DNA of 24,432 bases from [Haemophilus] felis (GTDB taxonomy: Bacteria > Pseudomonadota > Gammaproteobacteria > Enterobacterales > Pasteurellaceae), in contig MUYB01000022.1 of the NCBI GenBank assembly GCA_002015125.1, positions 1-24,432 on the forward strand, given 5' to 3'. The notes beneath the pieces are model-generated. The model was not told where the DNA came from and searched no databases. It saw only the letters and a program-made list of their open reading frames with translations. The translations under genes were made by a program, and so were the position numbers. Of this stretch, positions 1 through 8,198 are shown in pieces (positions within the stretch are counted from its first letter, which is position 1; each line of letters begins with the position of its first letter).

Positions 1-59
1 TTGATCTTCTACACATAAAGAGCGCTCTGCACTTGTATATAAGCTTTTCAATAACAGTT

Positions 60-75
60 TATGATCTATATCACA
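60..75. promoter_or_regulatory. CRP-like operator upstream of fumC
   Basis: The 16-mer TATGATCTATATCACA matches the CRP core TGTGATCTAGATCACA at 14 of 16 positions, including a perfect right half TCACA and the usual 6-bp spacer. It lies about 100 bp before the fumC start. Possible -10 boxes follow at 106-111 (TATAAA) and 126-131 (TAAAAT), so the exact activation geometry cannot be fixed. Catabolite control of fumC is an inference. Confidence 0.65.
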
Positions 76-173
76 AAACTATCCTCTCTATTGGATTTTA
101 GATTTTATAAATGCCCTCCGAATGTTAAAATCTCGCTACTTTTTTTTACTATTTTTAACAAGAGGAAACATCT

Positions 174-1568
174 ATGACATTTCGTATCGAAAAAGACACT
201 ATGGGCGAAGTTCAAGTGCCAGCGGATAAATACTGGGCGGCGCAAACTGAGCGTTCTCGTAACAATTTCAAAATTGGTCCTGAAGCCTCTATGCCAAAAG
301 AAATTATCGAAGCTTTTGGTTATCTCAAAAAAGCAGCAGCATACGCTAACCACGATTTGGGCGTGTTACCTGTGGAAAAACGCGATTTAATTGCACAAGC
401 TTGCGATGAAATTCTTGCAAATAAATTAGATGATCAATTCCCACTTGTTATTTGGCAAACGGGTTCTGGTACACAATCTAATATGAACGTGAACGAAGTG
501 GTGGCTAACCGTGCTCATGTTTTACATGGTGGAAAATTAGGTGAAAAATCGATTATTCACCCTAACGACGATGTAAACAAATCCCAATCTTCTAATGATA
601 CTTATCCAACCGCAATGCACATCGCCGCTTACAAAAAAGTGGTTGAAGTCACCATTCCTTGTGTTGAACGTTTACAAAAAACCTTCGCGCAAAAAGCTGA
701 AGCCTTTAAAGATGTGGTGAAAATTGGTCGTACGCATTTAATGGATGCAACGCCGCTAACATTAGGTCAAGAGTTCTCTGCGTATGCAGCGCAATTAGAC
801 TTTGGTCTGCGTGCATTGAAAAACACCCTTCCGCATTTGGCGCAATTGGCATTAGGCGGTACCGCCGTCGGCACAGGATTAAATACACCTAAAGGCTACG
901 ATGTGAAAGTGGCAGACTACATTGCACAATTTACAGGCTTACCTTTTGTTACCGCAGAAAACAAATTTGAAGCCCTCGCAACTCATGATGCTGTAGTTGA
1001 AACCCATGGTGCATTAAAACAACTGGCGGTATCTCTATTTAAAATCGCCAACGACATTCGTTTGTTAGCTTCTGGTCCGCGTTCTGGTATCGGTGAGATT
1101 TTAATTCCTGAAAATGAACCGGGTTCATCAATTATGCCGGGCAAAGTGAATCCAACGCAATGTGAAGCGATGACAATGGTTTGCGCGCAAGTACTGGGTA
1201 ATGACACCACCATTTCTTTTGCTGGCTCACAAGGTCATTTCCAATTGAATGTGTTTAAACCTGTTATGGCATTCAATTTCTTACAATCAGCTCAATTGCT
1301 CGCTGACGCCTGCGTATCCTTTGACGAACATTGCGCAGTAGGCATTGAACCAAACTTCCCGCGCATCAAAAAACAATTAGATGATTCTTTAATGTTAGTA
1401 ACGGCGTTAAATACTCATATTGGTTATGAAAATGCAGCGAAAATTGCAAAAACCGCGCATAAAAATGGCACAACATTGAAAGAAGAAGCGGTAAATTTAG
1501 GTTTGTTAACCGCAGAACAATTTGATCAATGGGTACGTCCAGAAGATATGGTTGGTAGCTTGAAATAA
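174..1568 (+). CDS. fumC: Class II fumarate hydratase (fumarase C)
   Basis: Cytosolic, iron-independent fumarase that interconverts fumarate and L-malate in the TCA cycle or its reductive branch. The 464-residue product matches the usual length of about 465. The lyase-superfamily signature [12 protein letters not shown] lies near residues 313-325, and the substrate-binding stretches GSGTQSNMN and SSNDTYPTA lie further upstream. The start has a good Shine-Dalgarno sequence (AAGAGGAA, 162-169). An intrinsic terminator follows at 1589-1627, so the gene is probably monocistronic. A CRP-like site at 60-75 suggests carbon-source control. The family call is very secure. Class II fumarases work as homotetramers, which is family knowledge and not visible here. 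Confidence 0.97.
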   Translation: MTFRIEKDTMGEVQVPADKYWAAQTERSRNNFKIGPEASMPKEIIEAFGYLKKAAAYANHDLGVLPVEKRDLIAQACDEILANKLDDQFPLVIWQTGSGTQSNMNVNEVVANRAHVLHGGKLGEKSIIHPNDDVNKSQSSNDTYPTAMHIAAYKKVVEVTIPCVERLQKTFAQKAEAFKDVVKIGRTHLMDATPLTLGQEFSAYAAQLDFGLRALKNTLPHLAQLALGGTAVGTGLNTPKGYDVKVADYIAQFTGLPFVTAENKFEALATHDAVVETHGALKQLAVSLFKIANDIRLLASGPRSGIGEILIPENEPGSSIMPGKVNPTQCEAMTMVCAQVLGNDTTISFAGSQGHFQLNVFKPVMAFNFLQSAQLLADACVSFDEHCAVGIEPNFPRIKKQLDDSLMLVTALNTHIGYENAAKIAKTAHKNGTTLKEEAVNLGLLTAEQFDQWVRPEDMVGSLK

Positions 1569-1588
1569 TCAACGAATCTAGTCATCAT

Positions 1589-1627
1589 AAAAAATCAGGT
1601 GAGAATACATTCTTGCCTGATTTTTTT
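1589..1627 (+). terminator. Intrinsic terminator of fumC
   Basis: An 11-bp stem AAAAAATCAGG/CCTGATTTTTT has a further small stem AGAAT/ATTCT in its loop and is followed by a T run. It sits 20 bp after the fumC stop. Confidence 0.85.
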
Positions 1628-1637
1628 ACTTTGATTT

Positions 1638-1646
1638 TGCTATAAT
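1638..1646 (+). promoter_or_regulatory. Extended -10 promoter of the chalcone-isomerase-like gene
   Basis: TGCTATAAT is a perfect extended -10 element about 32 bp before the ATG at 1678. The -35 region would overlap the fumC terminator and is poor, which the TG extension can compensate. The same TGCTATAAT word occurs before pepD. Confidence 0.6.
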
Positions 1647-1677
1647 TCGTCGGCTTATTTTTAATTGTGGTTTTATT

Positions 1678-2295
1678 ATGAAATTAAAGGCAATTTTATT
1701 CTCTCTTTTATATTTCATTTCATCTCATCTTTCAGCTCAATGGCTGAATGTGGGTAAAGCACATTATAATTGGGGACCTTTTCATGTTTACACTATTAGC
1801 TTATTTACTGAAACAGGTAAATATGAAGAACATCTAAGACCCTTAATGCTAAGTTTTAACTATGCAAAACCCATTGAGGGAAAAAGCTTTGGCATTAGTT
1901 TAATTAAAGATTTAGATGATCTCGCCATTGAAGACTTCTCTATAAAAAATTACCGCGACACCCTTAAATCTATTTTTCCTGATATTTCGCCGAATGATAC
2001 GTTGAGCTATATTGCCTTAGAAGATCGAGGCTATTTCATCTTAAACGATAAAGTGTTAGAACCAGAATTTGATAACATTTTTAGTCAGGCATTCATCAGC
2101 ATTTGGTTATCGCCAAATACTAGCTACTCTGAGTTGCAACCTAAATTATTAGGTTTAGAGAAGGAAAAAGAGGCTCCTTCAAAAAGCGAGGAACCTAAAT
2201 TAGAAGATACACCCATTGGCAAACCACCAGAAGAAACAAAAGATCCTCAACCACCCTCCGATGACCTATTAAAAGGGGAAACACAATCCTCTTAA
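1678..2295 (+). CDS. Exported chalcone-isomerase-like protein with acidic Pro-rich tail
   Basis: This is a 205-residue protein of no assigned function. Residues 1-20 form a signal peptide (MKLKAILFSLLYFISSHLSA, cleavage before Gln), so the mature protein should be periplasmic. The body resembles the bacterial chalcone-isomerase-like family (Chalcone_3 type): a WGPFHVYTISLF strand near residues 32-43, a conserved RPLMLSFNY segment, FPDISPNDTLSY, and a C-terminal FSQAFISIWLSPNTSY motif. These are the pattern positions of that family. From about residue 165 the sequence becomes low-complexity, rich in Glu, Lys and Pro, and probably disordered. The bacterial members are not known to isomerise chalcones and may bind fatty acids or other lipids; that is family-level speculation. 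It has its own extended -10 promoter and a hairpin downstream. Confidence 0.72.
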   Translation: MKLKAILFSLLYFISSHLSAQWLNVGKAHYNWGPFHVYTISLFTETGKYEEHLRPLMLSFNYAKPIEGKSFGISLIKDLDDLAIEDFSIKNYRDTLKSIFPDISPNDTLSYIALEDRGYFILNDKVLEPEFDNIFSQAFISIWLSPNTSYSELQPKLLGLEKEKEAPSKSEEPKLEDTPIGKPPEETKDPQPPSDDLLKGETQSS

Positions 2296-2301
2296 AACAT
2301 A

Positions 2302-2324
2302 GAAAAAATGAGAATAGATTCTCA
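2302..2324 (-). terminator. Intrinsic terminator of rimK-ycfP
   Basis: Read on the minus strand, the 7-bp stem TGAGAAT/ATTCTCA with a 2-nt loop is followed by TTTTTT. It lies just beyond the ycfP stop at 2329. It may also slow convergent transcripts from the gene ending at 2295. Confidence 0.7.
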
Positions 2325-2328
2325 GTGT

Positions 2329-2868
2329 TTAACTATTTTTGAAAGTTTTAATTCGCTGTAAATGATGAGAAATTTGTTTGAATTTATGTGTTTCTTTTGT
2401 ATCCCACACAATTTCGTAGAACGGAAGAAGAAGTTCGGCGCTACGTTGAGAGTCTAACACTTCATCTCCAACTGATAAAAATGTTAAGCAACGCCCTTTA
2501 TTTTTTGCACGGAAATTTTCCACGCATTTAGTGGCAATATTTTCATATTCTTCTGGGCGATCAATTTTTCCTGGCATATTTTCCTCAGGGAATAAATTAG
2601 GGTTAAAAATCACCTGTTTAATTCCACATAAAAAACCTATACGTTCCGCCCAGTAACCACCTAAACCAACGCCACAAATCAATGGATTATTATCTTTGGT
2701 TTCTGAAACTAGTTTATTCACTTCATTTAATAAAAATTGCATATCATGCAATGGGTGCAATGTACTATAGTTTACAAAACGGACATCTTCATCAATAAAT
2801 TTAAGCTGCATTACTTTTTCATGATTACCTGGGCTACTTGAATCAAAGCCATGTAAATAAATGATCAT
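2329..2868 (-). CDS. ycfP: YcfP/YqiA-type alpha/beta-hydrolase-fold protein
   Basis: A 179-residue protein strongly similar to E. coli YcfP (UPF0227, about 180 aa), a predicted esterase-like protein of uncertain role. Recognisable blocks are the N-terminal [17 protein letters not shown], the central [44 protein letters not shown], and a C-terminal [14 protein letters not shown]. The central elbow reads GVGLGG, not GxSxGG, so the canonical serine nucleophile is not where a classical esterase would have it; the E. coli protein reads the same there. An excellent Shine-Dalgarno AAGGAG precedes the ATG. It starts 14 nt after rimK ends and is probably co-transcribed with it. It carries one copy of the TAGCGCCG octamer (2436-2443). 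Confidence 0.9.
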   Translation of the reverse strand: MIIYLHGFDSSSPGNHEKVMQLKFIDEDVRFVNYSTLHPLHDMQFLLNEVNKLVSETKDNNPLICGVGLGGYWAERIGFLCGIKQVIFNPNLFPEENMPGKIDRPEEYENIATKCVENFRAKNKGRCLTFLSVGDEVLDSQRSAELLLPFYEIVWDTKETHKFKQISHHLQRIKTFKNS

Positions 2869-2882
2869 ATTCGCTCCTTATT

Positions 2883-3794
2883 TCAATTATCTAATGTTCT
2901 CATGGAAACTTTTTTCTCTAAATGCACTATCATTTGTAAAGCAATATCGATACCACTCGTTTTTTCAATCATCTCTAACCCTGGGCTAGCATTCACTTCT
3001 AATACCAAGAGTCCTCGCACGGAACGAATTAAATCCACCCCAGCTACTTCTAATCCTAAAACTTGACTTGCCCGAATAGCTAAAGATTTTTCTTGTTCTG
3101 TTAATTGAATCTTTTCCGCGCTACCGCCTCTGTGAAAATTTGCTCTAAATTCCCCATTTTTTCCTGTGCGTTGCATGGTCGCAACTACCTTATCTCCCAC
3201 AACAAAACAACGGATATCAGAATTCTTTGCTTCCTCAATAAATTCTTGCATAAGCGCTGGAACATTAGCCTGCTTAAGGGTTTCCAACACACTTAAAGCA
3301 CTTTGTTTTCTTTCTGCCAAAATAATGCCTATTCCTTGTGAACCACTTAAGGTTTTCAAAATAGTTGGTGAAGTTGTGTAAGTTAAAGCTTCATCTAACT
3401 GAAATTCTGATCCCGCTAAGGCAGAACTTGGCACATCAATGCCATGTTGTACTAACAGCTGTAAACTTGCCCACTTATCTCTAGCGCGTAAAAAAGCAGA
3501 CGAATTGTTTAAACAGAAAATTTTCTTTCCTTCAAAATGTCTTAAAACAGCACACCCCATTGAGGTACTCGCAGAGCCAAAACGCGGTAACACCGCATCA
3601 TACTTAGGTAATAAATAGGGTTCGGATTCTATTGTCGGCTGGTAATATAGTTCAAAAGAAGAGGAAGAAGTAAGTTTAAGCAAGCAGCGGTTAGGATCTA
3701 AAATATCCATTTGATGACCACAACTTTCTGCGGCCTGTTGTAAACGCTGACAACTATACAACCGAGGCTCACGACATAACATTAATAGTTTCAT
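2883..3794 (-). CDS. rimK: RimK-type alpha-L-glutamate ligase
   Basis: ATP-grasp ligase that adds glutamate residues to the C-terminus of ribosomal protein S6 in E. coli. ATP-grasp features are visible: a [15 protein letters not shown] nucleotide loop near residues 135-150, [27 protein letters not shown], and the Mg/ATP site [20 protein letters not shown] start it at the ATG at 3794, giving 303 aa ([18 protein letters not shown]), because this aligns with the E. coli N-terminus. A TTG two codons upstream (3800) is a possible alternative. There is no convincing Shine-Dalgarno for either start: the upstream strand reads CTTTCTTCCTTTG, so translation may be weak. It is divergent from grxA. Confidence 0.92.
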   Translation of the reverse strand: MKLLMLCREPRLYSCQRLQQAAESCGHQMDILDPNRCLLKLTSSSSFELYYQPTIESEPYLLPKYDAVLPRFGSASTSMGCAVLRHFEGKKIFCLNNSSAFLRARDKWASLQLLVQHGIDVPSSALAGSEFQLDEALTYTTSPTILKTLSGSQGIGIILAERKQSALSVLETLKQANVPALMQEFIEEAKNSDIRCFVVGDKVVATMQRTGKNGEFRANFHRGGSAEKIQLTEQEKSLAIRASQVLGLEVAGVDLIRSVRGLLVLEVNASPGLEMIEKTSGIDIALQMIVHLEKKVSMRTLDN

Positions 3795-3928
3795 AATCAA
3801 AGGAAGAAAGCATTAAAACAAGAGGGAATATATTACACCAATCTTTCTTAGACAGAAAAATACTTTATATTTTTTCACCAAATTGAGTAGAATACAGCCT
3901 TCAAGTCTAGTATTAACAGGAGAATAAA

Positions 3929-4186
3929 ATGTTTATTGTTATTTATGGTCGTTCCACTTGTCCATACTGTGTCCGCGCTAAAGCCCTTGCAGAAAAACTC
4001 AAAAATACGTTAGCTGATGTGGATTATCGTTATGTAGATATGGTGGAAGAAGGAATATCCAAAGCAGATCTATCAGAAAAATTAGGAAAAACTGTTGAAA
4101 CTGTGCCACAAGTTGTGATCGATGATAAGCCTATCGGCGGTTGTACTGATTTTGAAGCTTTAGTTAAAGCTCAGTTTAATTTATAG
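3929..4186 (+). CDS. grxA: Glutaredoxin 1 (GrxA family)
   Basis: Small cytosolic thiol-disulfide oxidoreductase that uses glutathione to reduce ribonucleotide reductase and other protein disulfides. At 85 residues it equals E. coli Grx1. The active site CPYC is at residues 11-14, followed by the cis-Pro motif TVPQVVID and the glutathione-binding IGGCTDFEAL. The last motif has Cys where E. coli has Tyr, which adds a third cysteine; as I recall, H. influenzae has the same. The Shine-Dalgarno is AACAGGAG, and a possible -10 (TAGAAT) lies at 3888-3893. It is divergent from rimK and ends at a strong terminator shared with mdtD. Confidence 0.95.
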   Translation: MFIVIYGRSTCPYCVRAKALAEKLKNTLADVDYRYVDMVEEGISKADLSEKLGKTVETVPQVVIDDKPIGGCTDFEALVKAQFNL

Positions 4187-4190
4187 AATG

Positions 4191-4219
4191 AAAGTGCGTA
4201 TTTCCTTACGCACTTTTTA
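4191..4219 (+). terminator. Bidirectional terminator between grxA and mdtD
   Basis: A perfect 10-bp stem AAAGTGCGTA/TACGCACTTT has a 6-nt loop and is followed by TTATTTT on the plus strand. The arm AAAGTGCG resembles the H. influenzae uptake core AAAGTGCGGT, but the last two bases differ (TA for GT). In Haemophilus such inverted pairs commonly serve as terminators, so this could be a decayed pair. Confidence 0.85.
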
Positions 4220-5593
4220 TTTTAAATTTTCACCATCCTGCTTCTTCATATAAAAAAGAATCCAGACTAATAACAATCCAAACAGCGCTACACTGAAATA
4301 AGTATAACTGAACGCATCTTGTAATTGTTGATGGGATAGTTGAGTACGGAATCCTCCTAAAATAACTGATGCAGTAGCAATACCAACACCGATACCCATT
4401 TGTTGCACCACGCTCAAGGTTGTAGAACCCGCACTAGCTTGCTCTTGAGAGAGTTCAGAAATAGTTAATGTATTAGTTGCAGTAAAAATAATGGACATAC
4501 AAGCTCCATACAAACCTAATACAGAAACTAACGCCCAAATGGAAGTTTGAGGCGTTAACGCTCCCATTAACGCAATAGAAAGCGTTAAAACAATAGCAGT
4601 TAAAATCAAGGTTAACTTATAACCAATGCCATGTAACACTTTACTCACACAAGGCTTAATCAATACCGAACTCAAGGCTATCGGCGCTAATAACCACCCT
4701 GTCATTTCGGCGCTATATTCAAAAGAAATTTGCAACATAATAGGTAATAGGAAAGGAACGCCTGAACCACAAAGGCGAATTAATAAATTAGCGAAGATCC
4801 CAATTCTGAATGTACGAATATTAAATAAATTGAAAGGCAATAAAGGTCTTTCTACACGCTTGGCATAAATCGAATACAGAAATAAAAATATAAAACCTAA
4901 TAATAAAATCGAAAGCGCAAATAGTGCTTTGCTTTGTTGATCTGCTATTAAATCAAGGCCTAGCGTTACCCCAACCAAACCTGCAGAAAAAAGAAAAAAA
5001 CCTTTCCAATCAAGTGCCTGTACAGGCATTGCTACGTTAGGCATATAAAGACCAGCAACGGCAACGCCCAATAAGCCAATCGGGATATTGATCAAAAAAA
5101 TCCAATGCCATGTGGCATAAGTAACAAACCAACCGCCTAAAATTGGGCCAAGAATAGGGCCTAGTAATCCAGCCATCGCCATTAAATTCCAAACATACAA
5201 TAAATGTTTTTTGGGTACAGAACGTAAAATAGATAATCTAGCAACAGGCATCATCAAAGCACCGCCGATGCCTTGAACCACGCGAGCAAAAATTAAAAAA
5301 TTGAGGGTTTGAGACATGGCACAGGCGATAGATCCCAACACAAAAATAATAATAGAGCTTCTAAAAATAACTAAAGTACCGTATTTATCGGCCAACCATC
5401 CACTAAGGGGAATAAACAAAGCAACCGTTAGTGCATAGCTAATCACAGCTAACTGCATCTCCAAGGGAGATTCATTCAAACTCTCGGATATTTTGGGTAA
5501 AGCAGTATTTAAAATCGTCGCATCAAGAGTTTGCATAAAAAGCGCCAGTGCTGCCATCCACGCTAAACCTCGATACTGTTTAGAATCAGTCAT
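4217..5593 (-). CDS. mdtD: DHA2-type MFS multidrug transporter (MdtD-like)
   Basis: Inner-membrane proton-coupled drug exporter of the EmrB/QacA branch of the major facilitator superfamily. The 458-residue protein is hydrophobic throughout. It has the DHA2 signature LDATILNTALPKI in helix 1, the loop motif GWLADKYG, and the GGALMMPVARL and GPILGPILGGWF segments (motif C-like). The closest E. coli sequence I recall is MdtD, at about 470 aa. The start lies 11 nt after mobB with only a weak AGG-type ribosome site, so it is probably the last gene of the rpoE-rse-mobB run. Two TAGCGCCG octamers lie within it (4682 and 4708), read in different codon phases. The substrate is unknown. Confidence 0.88.
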   Translation of the reverse strand: MTDSKQYRGLAWMAALALFMQTLDATILNTALPKISESLNESPLEMQLAVISYALTVALFIPLSGWLADKYGTLVIFRSSIIIFVLGSIACAMSQTLNFLIFARVVQGIGGALMMPVARLSILRSVPKKHLLYVWNLMAMAGLLGPILGPILGGWFVTYATWHWIFLINIPIGLLGVAVAGLYMPNVAMPVQALDWKGFFLFSAGLVGVTLGLDLIADQQSKALFALSILLLGFIFLFLYSIYAKRVERPLLPFNLFNIRTFRIGIFANLLIRLCGSGVPFLLPIMLQISFEYSAEMTGWLLAPIALSSVLIKPCVSKVLHGIGYKLTLILTAIVLTLSIALMGALTPQTSIWALVSVLGLYGACMSIIFTATNTLTISELSQEQASAGSTTLSVVQQMGIGVGIATASVILGGFRTQLSHQQLQDAFSYTYFSVALFGLLLVWILFYMKKQDGENLK

Positions 5594-5604
5594 AAGAAGC
5601 CTAT

Positions 5605-6105
5605 TTAAAAATTAAGTGGCTGTTTGTACCACTGATAAATAAATTGAGCGATTTTTTCCGTATGGTTAATATTCAAATGAGGAATACTCAAGTTCATTGG
5701 CAAATCTGTCGCGACAGCAATCACATTATTATCTAAATCAGGGAATGTCTTCGTCATTGCTTGACGATGCAACAAAATCTTCGGGATTGGTTCATGTTTA
5801 AAACCTTCAACCAAAATTAAATCTGTTAAATTAGGATCAAATTGCTTTGCCAAATAATCAAGGGTTACTGGCTCGGAAGTGTCAGTCATTAATGCCCAAC
5901 GTTGATCACAAGCCATAATCACTTGGCTTGCTTTGGCTTCTTTCATACGCCAACTATCTTTCCCTTCTTTATCGACCTCCGCATTATGATGACTATGCTT
6001 AATTACTGCCACTCGCAAACCTTGCATTTGCAAACAAGGTAATAATTTTTCTAATAATGTGGTTTTACCGCTGCCGCTATACCCCGTAATACCTAACATT
6101 TTCAT
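5605..6105 (-). CDS. mobB: Molybdopterin-guanine dinucleotide biosynthesis protein B
   Basis: GTP-binding P-loop protein that assists MobA in converting molybdenum cofactor to its guanine-dinucleotide form for DMSO-reductase-family enzymes. The Walker A GYSGSGKTTLL is near residues 7-17. The family blocks VIKHSHHNAEVDKEGKDSWR, QRWALMTDT and DLILVEGFKHEPIPKI are all present. The length of about 166 aa is normal. The start is ambiguous: ATG at 6105 (chosen, 9 nt after AGGA), GTG at 6108, or a second in-frame ATG at 6099. It begins about 11 nt after rseC ends. No molybdoenzyme gene is in the window, so its place in an envelope-stress operon is by position only. Confidence 0.92.
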   Translation of the reverse strand: MKMLGITGYSGSGKTTLLEKLLPCLQMQGLRVAVIKHSHHNAEVDKEGKDSWRMKEAKASQVIMACDQRWALMTDTSEPVTLDYLAKQFDPNLTDLILVEGFKHEPIPKILLHRQAMTKTFPDLDNNVIAVATDLPMNLSIPHLNINHTEKIAQFIYQWYKQPLNF

Positions 6106-6119
6106 CACAACACTTCCTT

Positions 6120-6551
6120 CTATAACTGGCGCAATAAAATAGGTTGATAACTAACACGCTGATGTAATCGCTTACTACATATATGCACCACAAAAAATGT
6201 TAATGAGGTACTCAGTAAAATAAAGATCAATCTAAGGCCTTCCGAAAGCCCCCAAAAATCACTAAAAAAAGTGCCTAAAACTAAAACCAGTAAAGGAATG
6301 ACATAAAGCAAACACACAGAAACCAGCAAACTGCGCTCTGGTAGTCCAATTTCAATCCATTGACCTGCCTTAAGAGGCATTAAACTAGCGACGTTAAACA
6401 TATAATCATCAGGTTTTCTAGTTAAATTAGAAAGCAAGGTTGTTCCGCAGTTCTTTCTTGCCGAACAAGCACCACAACCTGTTACGGCCTGAAATCGGAC
6501 TGTTGCAACGCCATTAGCATAAGCTACCACTTGGACTTTTTCTCTTAACAT
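6120..6551 (-). CDS. rseC: RseC/SoxR-reducing-system family protein
   Basis: Inner-membrane protein of 143 residues encoded with rpoE, rseA and rseB. In E. coli, RseC affects SoxR reduction and thiamine or redox functions and has only a minor effect on sigma-E. The N-terminal soluble part holds the Cys cluster GCGACSARKNCG (residues about 25-36), a candidate metal or Fe-S ligand set also seen in E. coli RseC. Two hydrophobic segments follow (about residues 76-97 and 103-124), then a short basic tail. It starts 12 nt after rseB and is clearly in the same operon. The C-terminus is a little shorter than in E. coli. Confidence 0.88.
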   Translation of the reverse strand: MLREKVQVVAYANGVATVRFQAVTGCGACSARKNCGTTLLSNLTRKPDDYMFNVASLMPLKAGQWIEIGLPERSLLVSVCLLYVIPLLVLVLGTFFSDFWGLSEGLRLIFILLSTSLTFFVVHICSKRLHQRVSYQPILLRQL

Positions 6552-6563
6552 AGATGAATGCCA

Positions 6564-7520
6564 TTATTGAAAACGAATATCACGAATGATGCGTTTAGCC
6601 GTTGAAAGAGGTAAACGACCGACAAAAGTAACTTCTTTTCCTTGAATCACTTCACTATAAACAGTGTTAACGCCGTTTAACCACAAATTGTTTAGCGATT
6701 CTGGATCTGAAGCGTTAGAAACATACAAACTGAAAGAAAACAAACCATCACTATATAATTGATTTTCAACTTTTTCATTTTCTTCTTCAGTCAAACTACC
6801 AATGCTTTGATTAATCTTCTTGAAACCTGCTGGAAGCCATTCTGGTTTCCAATTCAATTCAGGCTGAGATTTAACTTGCTCAATTAAAGGAGGAAAAGGT
6901 TCCTTATTTAAGTACTCAACTAATCCAGTAAAACTATCGCCCACATACAAATTAATCACTCTAAATTGTTCTAAAAGATTGCCATCACGATCAAGTAAAT
7001 GGCTTTGCAGCAACAGCCCACTTTCCTCATCAACAAACACAACATACTGATAACGAAAATCATCTTTTGGTAAAATCCGTATTCCTTGTGCAATACGCCC
7101 TGCTACCCTGTTTTTACCAATCAGCACAAAATCATAATGTTGAGCAAGCTGTTCAAAATTATTTCCCATAAGCGCGGGTAAATCATCAACAATAGCGTTA
7201 CCTTGAATCGTAACAGGTTGAGTATTCGCAATAAAATAACTCACTAAATTATCACGTTGAATGATTTCTTTAGGGCGACCGTCCAAAGAAGTGAGTTGTG
7301 CATAATGTTTTTTATCCTCTATCACATGGCGGTACTGCAAAGCATGGATATCAACCGCGCTACCGCTAATAAAAGACATCTCATAATTCAATTTATCTTT
7401 CGCTTCGGTCATTTTAACTAATAAATTTTGTGCAGAAGATATATCCGCAGACCAAGCGGAAAAACTGAGCAAAACACAAGAACAAAATAAGGTTAGTTTT
7501 GAAAATATATTTAATTTCAT
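6564..7520 (-). CDS. rseB: Sigma-E factor regulatory protein RseB
   Basis: Periplasmic sensor of 318 residues that binds the periplasmic tail of RseA and shields it from DegS. In E. coli it is released by lipopolysaccharide intermediates. A signal peptide covers residues 1-24 (ending SFSAWSA before Asp). The LolA-like N-terminal domain (SAQNLLVKMTEAKDKLNYEMSF onward) and a C-terminal MucB/RseB domain (GFKKINQSIGS, VNTVYSEVIQGKEVTFVGRLP) are visible. The start has AGG 10 nt upstream. A perfect intrinsic terminator lies between rseA and this gene, so RseB should be made in lower amount than RseA unless read-through or an internal promoter exists. Confidence 0.93.
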   Translation of the reverse strand: MKLNIFSKLTLFCSCVLLSFSAWSADISSAQNLLVKMTEAKDKLNYEMSFISGSAVDIHALQYRHVIEDKKHYAQLTSLDGRPKEIIQRDNLVSYFIANTQPVTIQGNAIVDDLPALMGNNFEQLAQHYDFVLIGKNRVAGRIAQGIRILPKDDFRYQYVVFVDEESGLLLQSHLLDRDGNLLEQFRVINLYVGDSFTGLVEYLNKEPFPPLIEQVKSQPELNWKPEWLPAGFKKINQSIGSLTEEENEKVENQLYSDGLFSFSLYVSNASDPESLNNLWLNGVNTVYSEVIQGKEVTFVGRLPLSTAKRIIRDIRFQ

Positions 7521-7533
7521 CTTTTGAACCTAC

Positions 7534-7564
7534 AAAAAAATTCACCACCTATAGAGGTGGTGAA
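7534..7564 (-). terminator. Intercistronic terminator/attenuator between rseA and rseB
   Basis: On the minus strand a perfect 9-bp stem TTCACCACC/GGTGGTGAA with a 6-nt loop is followed by seven T residues. It lies 20 nt after the rseA stop and 14 nt before the rseB start, inside an otherwise close-packed operon. Confidence 0.85.
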
Positions 7565-7583
7565 TATAACATAAAATGAAAAA

Positions 7584-8162
7584 CTATTTATCAGCAGATA
7601 ATAAAGAGTCTGCATGAATACGACGCTGACCTTCATAATCTTGTAACATCGCATTAATTTTTCTGCTGCGTTTTTCCATTTGTTCAGAAGTAATCACATC
7701 GTTAACAGGAGCATTATAGCTTACTTCTTGAACTTCACTATTCAATGGTAAAGTTTGTAGTACCTGAGGTTGAACAAGGTTTTGATCTGAGTTTTTAGCG
7801 ACCATAACAGATTGTGTTCCCAATACCGCAACTAAACAAACACTGGCTGCAACAGAAATTTGCGCTAAAGGCATAAACATGACTTTCAATTTCTGCATAA
7901 ACGGAGAATCTTCAACCTCTTGAGGTAAAGGCTGTGATTGTGTAATTGCAACAGGCGGTAGTTCCTCGGCAGCAATTAAAGCTTCCATTTTTGCGGTAAA
8001 ATCCGCATCTAGCAATACAGCACTTTCTTCGCGCATCACGGAACGAATAACATGAAAATTATTCCAAGTAGCTTGTAGTTCCTCATTTTGACAAAGTGTT
8101 TCTGTGAATTCAGCATTCACTTGTTCACCATCAATATAAGCCGAAAGCAACTCTTTTTGCAT
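7584..8162 (-). CDS. rseA: Anti-sigma-E factor RseA
   Basis: Single-pass inner-membrane anti-sigma factor of 192 residues. The N-terminal cytoplasmic domain (MQKELLSAYIDGEQV to about residue 70) matches the RseA sigma-binding domain, including TWNNFHVIRSVMR. A transmembrane helix covers roughly residues 98-121 (ISVAASVCLVAVLG). The periplasmic region contains LQTLPLNSEVQEVSY, which aligns with the area DegS cuts in E. coli, and the RseB-binding block RRINAMLQDYEGQRR-like near the end (here KRSRKINAMLQDYEGQRR). It is shorter than E. coli RseA (216 aa) because the Gln-rich C-terminal tail is missing. It follows rpoE by 36 nt, as usual. Confidence 0.93.
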   Translation of the reverse strand: MQKELLSAYIDGEQVNAEFTETLCQNEELQATWNNFHVIRSVMREESAVLLDADFTAKMEALIAAEELPPVAITQSQPLPQEVEDSPFMQKLKVMFMPLAQISVAASVCLVAVLGTQSVMVAKNSDQNLVQPQVLQTLPLNSEVQEVSYNAPVNDVITSEQMEKRSRKINAMLQDYEGQRRIHADSLLSADK

Positions 8163-8198
8163 TTTAACACCCCAATTTTAACTTGGTTCAAAATCTAA

